Source: a virus
Length of the DNA stretch: 54,196 bases
IMG/VR virus record: IMGVR_UViG_3300045741_000133
Span: 1-54,196 of that record
Reading direction: 5' to 3' (one strand)
Shown here: in pieces, positions 48,841-54,196 of the stretch
Position numbering within the stretch: position 1 is the stretch's first letter
Layout: every line of letters starts with the position of its first letter
Position numbers and translations under genes: made by a program
The notes under the pieces: generated by a model
Databases searched by the model: none
Seen by the model: only the letters and a program-made list of their open reading frames with translations
Told to the model about the DNA's origin: nothing

Positions 48841-51168
48841 TTAGACCTCCTTAACCCTGAGAAGCTTGCTAGCGCCGACGATGTTACTCGTTCCTGCAAG
48901 AACGTACCAGTACACATCTACCTTGTGGATACCGGGAGCTACTTCTACTGAAGCAAACCCGCTCGAGCTGCAGATCGTTGATGATCCGTTCGGAGTGTCG
49001 AACTGGACTGGAGCACCAACTAGAACTCCGTTTACGGCAGCTTGGAAGTATGTTCTTCCGGCGCCGGCAGCTTGGTTGTTCGTGAATGACACAGACCAGC
49101 TTATCTCTAGAACGCTTCGCTTACCGTCAGCGCCTGAAGGAACTATGAGGGTCATCTCAGGTACCGGAACTGGGGTGGTGAACGTTGTTGAGTATCCAGT
49201 GGTTCCAAGCGTCATAGACCAAGACTTGCGAGAAGGATGAGTGCTAGGCGTAAGCTTAGCGCTGGTGCTGATGGAGCCGGTTCCGATCGGACTCTCGTTG
49301 TTGATGCAGCCGCCTTGGATGTTGCGGTAGGTATGAACCAAGCTTGCGATGTGCAAGCCCTGGAAGGTGAAGTTACCGGTGCCAGCCGTCTTCTGGATGG
49401 AGATGGTGTGGAGACCATACGACAAGCCGCTGAACTCGATGCGCACTGGTAGGTTTCCTTGAGCGCTGTTGGTGCTGCGGTACGATCCGCTGCCCAAGTT
49501 GCTTGCGTTAGACCTAGCTACACCAGTCGCGTTAAGGACGGTGTCCACGGTGACGGTGAAGTCGTATGTGCCAGCGACTGACGATGCCATGTGTAGCAGA
49601 AACGCGTTACCGATGAACGCATATGTGATCGGCTGAGTGTTATTCGCCAGCGTGGTAGTGCTGAGACCAGCAATGATGTTAGGATCGATCGAGAAGAACT
49701 GCTGGTTGGCGCCGATGTAGATGAACTCACGCATCGGAGCCTTGAACAGCCCGCCGACCGGCATCTGCATGTTGTCGATCAGAGTCGTGCCAGTTACACC
49801 AGATCCGTCAAACGTAGCCATCATGCAGTAGTCCGCTAGCTCAACCGCGTTGGCTGGGATAGCCGGCTTCTTCGGCTGGTAAACCAACCACTGCCAGATC
49901 TGCATCGCGATACCGGTGAAGTTCGTGCACATGATCTTAACCGTGTGAGATCCGTACTGAAGTCCTGAGGCTATCTTTAATGTTCTGTCTTTAGCAAGTC
50001 CGGTGACACCGGTCTGAACCGTTACGCCGTCCACTATGATCGAGTACGCGCAGGCGACCGTGCCTTGGGAGACGTACCTGAGATCGACTCCGGAGCCCAC
50101 GAAGGTGAAGGTGATGAAGTCGTTAGTGGCGTTAGAGAACAAGCCACCGACGCTCGAGCCACCGCCTAGATCGGCGATCGCGTTCGTCGACGAGACCATC
50201 GTGGTGGTACCGTCAGCGAGAGTGAACGCGTTGAGCTTAGCTGTGGTGGTCAAGGTGTTGAAGTCGTCCGTGCGACCGATACCGAACTCTCTCCAGTGGA
50301 TCGGCGCCCTAGCTAGCTCCTCGTTAGAGTGGTCGGCAGAGGTGTAGAAAGCGGCACTAGAGTTTACTTGGTTGATGACCTTGCCGATCGTTCCAGATTG
50401 GCTGATGTACTCGATCACGCGTCCGCCGCGGCCGTTCAGCGACGGGTTACCGTCGAACGACGCGTTGTAGGCCACCGACTGAGCCGTAGCGCTGTTGTAC
50501 TTGGACCCGTTAGCGATGATCTCGCCCTGAGGGGTTTTTACGTTGACGGACTCGTTCAAGATCTCGATGCCGCACATAGAGATGACTGAGGATGCGACGC
50601 GGATCTTTACGGTATGGAGGCCGTAAGCAAGATTGCTGACGATCGGGGTCAGCAGGTTAGCGGAGTACAGCCGGTTTCCTAGGACGTCGGCGTGTACAGT
50701 GAACAAGTTACCGCTCTCAGTTCCGCCGTCTACGGTAGCTCTGAAGTCCCGAGCACTACCCGCGGAGATCTGGAGCAAGTTAAGACCAGTTCCCATGAAA
50801 GCGATTTCGATATAGTCGTTCGCGAATAGGGACTGCAGGTAGCGACCGTAGGTGCTCTGCTTTACGACTTCCCAGCTGCCGACGAACCTGATGCGCCCGG
50901 TGTCGTCGTTCATGGCTCCGTAAACGTTCTCGCCGTTGGCCCCGCGCTCGTTCTCCATCAGAACCAGGTCGTGAGTCATGATGCGCTCTACTGCGATCGC
51001 GGGTCTGAGAGTCTTCGAGGGGTCTGGAAGCTGTCGAACCGAGCCGGATAGGTCGGTGACGGTCGAGTTTGGTGCTGAGATCATCGGAGGATTAACGAAC
51101 GACAAGCTTGCTGAGTTCAGCGAGTTGATCTCTCCGAGGGCCGTTAACTTTGCTTTTTGCTTTGCCAT
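48841..51168 (-). CDS. Tail-fibre/receptor-binding protein with three repeated jelly-roll modules
   Basis: 775 residues. Three modules share a pattern: a starting strand (IEIAFMGTGLNLL; ITFTFVGSGVDLR; ITYAFIGNAFLLH), a VDG-type turn, and an ending (LAYGLHTVKIRV; LQYGSHTVKIMC; LSYGLHTISIQK). They probably form carbohydrate-binding-like jelly rolls on a fibre. The C-terminal 150 residues look like a further beta domain. Such proteins bind host surface sugars. The gene has its own promoter-like box at 51186-51214. Confidence 0.7.
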   Translation of the reverse strand: MAKQKAKLTALGEINSLNSASLSFVNPPMISAPNSTVTDLSGSVRQLPDPSKTLRPAIAVERIMTHDLVLMENERGANGENVYGAMNDDTGRIRFVGSWEVVKQSTYGRYLQSLFANDYIEIAFMGTGLNLLQISAGSARDFRATVDGGTESGNLFTVHADVLGNRLYSANLLTPIVSNLAYGLHTVKIRVASSVISMCGIEILNESVNVKTPQGEIIANGSKYNSATAQSVAYNASFDGNPSLNGRGGRVIEYISQSGTIGKVINQVNSSAAFYTSADHSNEELARAPIHWREFGIGRTDDFNTLTTTAKLNAFTLADGTTTMVSSTNAIADLGGGSSVGGLFSNATNDFITFTFVGSGVDLRYVSQGTVACAYSIIVDGVTVQTGVTGLAKDRTLKIASGLQYGSHTVKIMCTNFTGIAMQIWQWLVYQPKKPAIPANAVELADYCMMATFDGSGVTGTTLIDNMQMPVGGLFKAPMREFIYIGANQQFFSIDPNIIAGLSTTTLANNTQPITYAFIGNAFLLHMASSVAGTYDFTVTVDTVLNATGVARSNASNLGSGSYRSTNSAQGNLPVRIEFSGLSYGLHTISIQKTAGTGNFTFQGLHIASLVHTYRNIQGGCINNESPIGTGSISTSAKLTPSTHPSRKSWSMTLGTTGYSTTFTTPVPVPEMTLIVPSGADGKRSVLEISWSVSFTNNQAAGAGRTYFQAAVNGVLVGAPVQFDTPNGSSTICSSSGFASVEVAPGIHKVDVYWYVLAGTSNIVGASKLLRVKEV

Positions 51169-51185
51169 GTTTATCCTCTAAGTAT

Positions 51186-51214
51186 ATTATATCTCAATTA
51201 AAATCGAGCGTCAG
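51186..51214 (-). promoter_or_regulatory. Putative promoter for the fibre gene
   Basis: On the minus strand CTGACG (51209-51214), 17 bases, TATAAT (51186-51191). It overlaps the end of the upstream fibre gene and lies just before AGAGGATAAAC-ATG at 51168. Confidence 0.55.
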
Positions 51215-52292
51215 CTGACCAGTGAAAGCGACATGCTGTGTTAGCCGTTAGTCCAGTTCTTTCTACTGAATTTCCGCTATCGGAAGTAGCTACGTTTACT
51301 ATGGACACGTTGCCGCTACCATCGGTAGCTAACGGAGTAGACGTACTGCCGGTGTTCGGGTTATAGTACGTCATAGTAGGCGTTGCTCGCTTAGCTTCTT
51401 TGAATTGTATCCAGCTCCAAAATATGCCAGTACCAGCGGAATAACCGCGTGTAGCTCCATCGAAATCATTCGATCCTCCGGCAACTCCAGGAACCGTAGA
51501 TAACGAGTAGCTCTTCTCGTAGTACCTTCTAGTTTTAATTAGCTCTTCCTGGAAGTTCCTTCCCGTCCTCAAAAAGGTATACTGGCTAGTATTGGTGGCC
51601 AGGGAGGACCAGTCGCCCGACAGAATCATCACGCCGGACAGGCTGAAGTCGTGGTTCGTTCCAGTCAGCCAGGTCGTGTCTTCGCCTGTAACCTGGAAGA
51701 ACTGGCCCGACAGCCACGAGCCCTGGGTGGAGCTCTGGTAGGTGGAGCCTGACACTATGTTCCAGTTTACCTGGAGGCCCAGCCCGTTCGTGCGGTTGAT
51801 GCTGGCCGGCGACGTACTCAAGGCTGGGAACTTGATGGCCTTGAGCTCCCACGTGTTGGCTGCCGAGATCGAGTACTGCTTGAGGTAAGAGTGCGTGGAG
51901 TTGGCGTACAGACCGACCGTTCTGCTGGATGCCACTGACGACTTAACCCAGAAGACCAGCGTCCACTCGGACTGGAACATCTTCAGTGTGTCGTAGCCCT
52001 CTACAAAATAGGACTTCACGATCGCCGTGTTCGCAGCCAAAGTGCCGGCCGCGGTCTTCGCTGACTGGCTGGAGAACGGGGCGTTCGAGCTGACCGGGAC
52101 TGAGGCTTGCTGAGACTCGGTGACGGTTGCGCCCGAGTTCAGGTTCGAGAGCTTCATCAAAACTGACCCGTATTTGGCCGCGTTAGAAACGGCTATCGAG
52201 GTTCCCTCGGGCCACACCTCGAAGCCGCCGTCGATGATGATGTTTGGCTCGAGTCGATTCAGTCTTGGGGTTAGTTGTTTTTTATTTCCCAT
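51198..52292 (-). CDS. Tail-fibre-like protein
   Basis: 364 residues. The opening NIIIDGGFEVWPEGTS is typical of phage fibre and tail-spike proteins with a carbohydrate-binding-like domain. LVFWVKSSVASSRTVGLYAN and the strands that follow fit a jelly roll. YEKSYSLSTVPG starts a C-terminal domain. It abuts the previous gene and probably builds the distal tail. Confidence 0.7.
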   Translation of the reverse strand: MGNKKQLTPRLNRLEPNIIIDGGFEVWPEGTSIAVSNAAKYGSVLMKLSNLNSGATVTESQQASVPVSSNAPFSSQSAKTAAGTLAANTAIVKSYFVEGYDTLKMFQSEWTLVFWVKSSVASSRTVGLYANSTHSYLKQYSISAANTWELKAIKFPALSTSPASINRTNGLGLQVNWNIVSGSTYQSSTQGSWLSGQFFQVTGEDTTWLTGTNHDFSLSGVMILSGDWSSLATNTSQYTFLRTGRNFQEELIKTRRYYEKSYSLSTVPGVAGGSNDFDGATRGYSAGTGIFWSWIQFKEAKRATPTMTYYNPNTGSTSTPLATDGSGNVSIVNVATSDSGNSVERTGLTANTACRFHWSADARF

Positions 52293-52293
52293 T

Positions 52294-52806
52294 TTATAGT
52301 CCTAGCGCTTGCTTGATGGTTTGAGTCTCAGTCCAGCCGACGATCGGTACTCTTACTCTTAGCTGCAGGGTGTTGCCTGCGCCGAAAGTCACCGGAGCCG
52401 CTTGATTCACGTTCGACAGAGCACCGCCGGTAGTAGACTGATACGCGAAGAGTATCGTACTAGACGTGATCGGGATCCCATGAAACAGTATTCCGCCGCC
52501 CGAGATACCCTCGCCACTTCCAACGATGTTCGACGTAGGACTCATCAACTTTGACTGATCGATAGTGAAGCCGGTAGGCATGTTGACGGTCAGAGAAGTA
52601 GCCGTAGGAGCTCCGGACAACGTCAATAAGTAGTCTATGAACATCCATCGACCCTCACGCCACCAAACGCCGGTGTATGTAGTGTTGCTGACCCACGATC
52701 CAGACGGAGTAAAGCTAGTCTGCGCGGTGATGATCGGAACTGGAGCCGCGAGGATCTGATCAATCGAGATGTTCGTGTCGTTAGAGGGTCTTCGTTTATT
52801 CGCCAT
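52294..52806 (-). CDS. Small tail-fibre-type protein
   Basis: 170 residues of beta-rich sequence (GVWWREGRWMFIDYLLTLSG). The C-terminal part (LQLRVRVPIVGWTETQTIKQ) resembles the end of the partial protein at 54105 (CPIAGWSNTPIEDL), a common terminal motif of phage fibre proteins. Start has GGGAGCATAAG-ATG. Confidence 0.6.
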   Translation of the reverse strand: MANKRRPSNDTNISIDQILAAPVPIITAQTSFTPSGSWVSNTTYTGVWWREGRWMFIDYLLTLSGAPTATSLTVNMPTGFTIDQSKLMSPTSNIVGSGEGISGGGILFHGIPITSSTILFAYQSTTGGALSNVNQAAPVTFGAGNTLQLRVRVPIVGWTETQTIKQALGL

Positions 52807-52807
52807 C

Positions 52808-54103
52808 TTATGCTCCCACGTATTCTGCGATCATGATCGCGCCGTTGTCTACGTTACCTGAGACGTGAGTGTAGGTACCAGTTCCAGTACTCATTCGAGT
52901 CTGCATCGAGAACGTTACCGGTGCTCCAGCCGTTAGCTGAACTATTGAGAACGGCATGGTAGATGTCTCCGCGCCGGTCCCGAAGATCTCAGTCATGTTA
53001 GTCACTAGAGTAGTTCCGCTGCCAGAAGTCAGGATGATCTGAGAGATGACTCGCTGTGAGGTACCGTTCAGCTGGATGTGACACGGAGCCGTCACCTTGT
53101 ACTTGCCCGTGAAGTTAGGCGTGAAAGTGATAGTCGGGCAAGAAGCATTAGTTCCGAACGTTGCCGAGCTTAAACCGCCGGTATTCGTAGTGTTGGCGGT
53201 ACCGATGTGCGTTCTTACCGTAGACTCAAGCGTAGTGATTCTAGCGTCGCGGGTTGTGTTGGACGTCTCTAGTCCCAAGACTCGATCGCCGAAGCTCTTA
53301 AGATCAGTGTTGTTTGGTGCCGCTTGAAAGTTCGACTCAGGAACCTCAGCAAGCTCCGCTACCGTAGGAACCAACGCGTCGATCTGGCCCTGGATGGTCT
53401 CCATCACTTGGAGCACGCTTCCGTTAGGCTTCTCGACCAAAGCTCCAACCGAGGTGACCACGATCAACCGATCGTTGATCGAGTCTGCCTGAAATCGTAG
53501 GATCTGGCCTAAGCCTCCGCCGGAGTCTACCTCGTAGTAGTCGCCGTCGATGCCAGCACCGAACGCGGCGTTGCCGTCGGTTCTGTAGGCTGGTTGACCG
53601 TCGATCTCTACCTTCAAGAAACCTACCTTGTAGTTAGGAAACTGGTTCACCTTGAAGGCGACGCCGACGTTGAAGTCTGTCTGACCTGCCGCGAGGGTTC
53701 CGCTGATGACGATCGGCTGACCGTCTACCAAGGTCATGCCTGACTTGACATTGTGATCGATGACGCCCTCAAAGATCTCAGCGTCTCGAGCAGCGTACAA
53801 AAGTTTGATCGTAGAAGCACCGTTCACGACGTACGACACGTTCTGGATCAGTCGTCCAGATATGGATGAGTACAAGCTCAGATTGCTCGACCACTGCATG
53901 AGGTTGGTCTGGGTGAGCTCTGAAGCATTTGGAGCCGAGTACCCGGTCACGCCGGTTGGGACCGTGAGAGACGACAGCTGGATCAGGGTGTCGCCGGAGA
54001 CCGCCTGGTGGAGGAAGCGGGTCTTCTTGTAGCCGACCGCGCCCAGCCTTGACTGGGAGTCGGACGACTTTCGGATGTAGGAGGATGTTTTGCCTGTGCT
54101 CAT
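52808..54103 (-). CDS. Tail-fibre-like protein with C1q/TNF-like end
   Basis: 431 residues. The first part (DTLIQLSSLTVPTGVTGYS) is beta-rich and the middle (GQIDALVPTVAELAEVP, then VLGLETSNTTRDARITTLES) is a short trimeric coiled coil. The C-terminal 130 residues (GKYKVTAPCHIQLNG, IMIAEYVGA) look like a C1q/TNF-type trimer head. Such architecture is usual for host-binding fibres. Confidence 0.65.
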   Translation of the reverse strand: MSTGKTSSYIRKSSDSQSRLGAVGYKKTRFLHQAVSGDTLIQLSSLTVPTGVTGYSAPNASELTQTNLMQWSSNLSLYSSISGRLIQNVSYVVNGASTIKLLYAARDAEIFEGVIDHNVKSGMTLVDGQPIVISGTLAAGQTDFNVGVAFKVNQFPNYKVGFLKVEIDGQPAYRTDGNAAFGAGIDGDYYEVDSGGGLGQILRFQADSINDRLIVVTSVGALVEKPNGSVLQVMETIQGQIDALVPTVAELAEVPESNFQAAPNNTDLKSFGDRVLGLETSNTTRDARITTLESTVRTHIGTANTTNTGGLSSATFGTNASCPTITFTPNFTGKYKVTAPCHIQLNGTSQRVISQIILTSGSGTTLVTNMTEIFGTGAETSTMPFSIVQLTAGAPVTFSMQTRMSTGTGTYTHVSGNVDNGAIMIAEYVGA

Positions 54104-54104
54104 T

Positions 54105-54196
54105 TTATAAGTCCTCTATCGGAGTGTTGGACCAGCCGGCGATGGGGCATTGGAAGGAGCTGCCCTGCTGATGCGAAGTCCCGGTCAGCGCGTAGC
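54105..54196 (-). CDS. Partial fibre-type protein (5' part outside window)
   Basis: Only the last 30 codons are in the window; they end SFQCPIAGWSNTPIEDL and a TAA at 54105-54107. The ending resembles that of the 52294 protein, so it is likely another tail-fibre or receptor-binding protein of the same operon. Confidence 0.6.
   Translation of the reverse strand, partial: YALTGTSHQQGSSFQCPIAGWSNTPIEDL

Overview
This window is one piece of a large, lytic-type tailed bacteriophage genome. It has the head-packaging genes (portal, large terminase and probable small terminase), a nearly complete phage replication and recombination set, nucleotide-synthesis genes, tail-fibre-like genes and cell-wall lytic enzymes, with gene overlaps of the ATGA/GTGA type throughout. 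No integrase, repressor, rRNA or ribosomal-protein gene was seen. The recombination genes are T4-like (gp46/gp47, UvsX, UvsY and UvsW types), but the polymerase is family A and the helicase is fused to a primase, so this is not a close T4 relative. The host cannot be fixed from the sequence. It is probably Gram-negative, because lipoproteins, a c-type cytochrome-like protein and a type IV prepilin-like protein are encoded. The prepilin N-terminus recalls minor pilins of Bdellovibrio-like predators; that is an inference only.

Layout. (1) 1-4441, minus strand: portal (cut by the window edge), terL, probable terS. (2) 4494-24605, minus strand: lytic transglycosylase, RuvC-like nuclease, phosphoesterase, gp46/gp47 nuclease complex, recombinase and probable mediator, dNMP kinase, DNA polymerase, primase-helicase, a damaged metallophosphoesterase, dCMP deaminase, B12-dependent ribonucleotide reductase and a GroEL with its own terminator. 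(3) 24606-24946: AT-rich divergent spacer with direct repeats. (4) 24947-32546, plus strand: UvsW-like helicase, 5'-nucleotidase, ThyX, exonuclease, ATP-dependent DNA ligase and small unknown genes. (5) 32510-47773, mostly plus strand: an accessory block of small genes, many exported (matrixin-like protease, prepilin-like protein, cytochrome-like protein, lipoproteins, collagen-like protein), a NADAR-like protein and two holin-like membrane proteins, with two isolated minus-strand genes. (6) 47774-48063: a non-coding stretch with a tRNA gene interrupted in its anticodon loop. (7) 48064-54196, minus strand: M15 endolysin-like peptidase and tail-fibre/receptor-binding proteins; the last is cut by the window edge.

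How it fits together. Ribonucleotide reductase, dCMP deaminase, ThyX, dNMP kinase and 5'-nucleotidase build dNTP pools. Primase-helicase and polymerase copy DNA. gp46/47, UvsX, UvsY, UvsW, the RuvC-like nuclease and ligase carry out recombination-dependent replication and resolve branches before terminase packages DNA through the portal. The accessory block looks aimed at the host envelope and host defences. The most unusual points are the interrupted tRNA, a hairpin that buries a Shine-Dalgarno sequence, a frameshifted metallophosphoesterase, and phage-borne prepilin, cytochrome, NADAR and GroEL genes.
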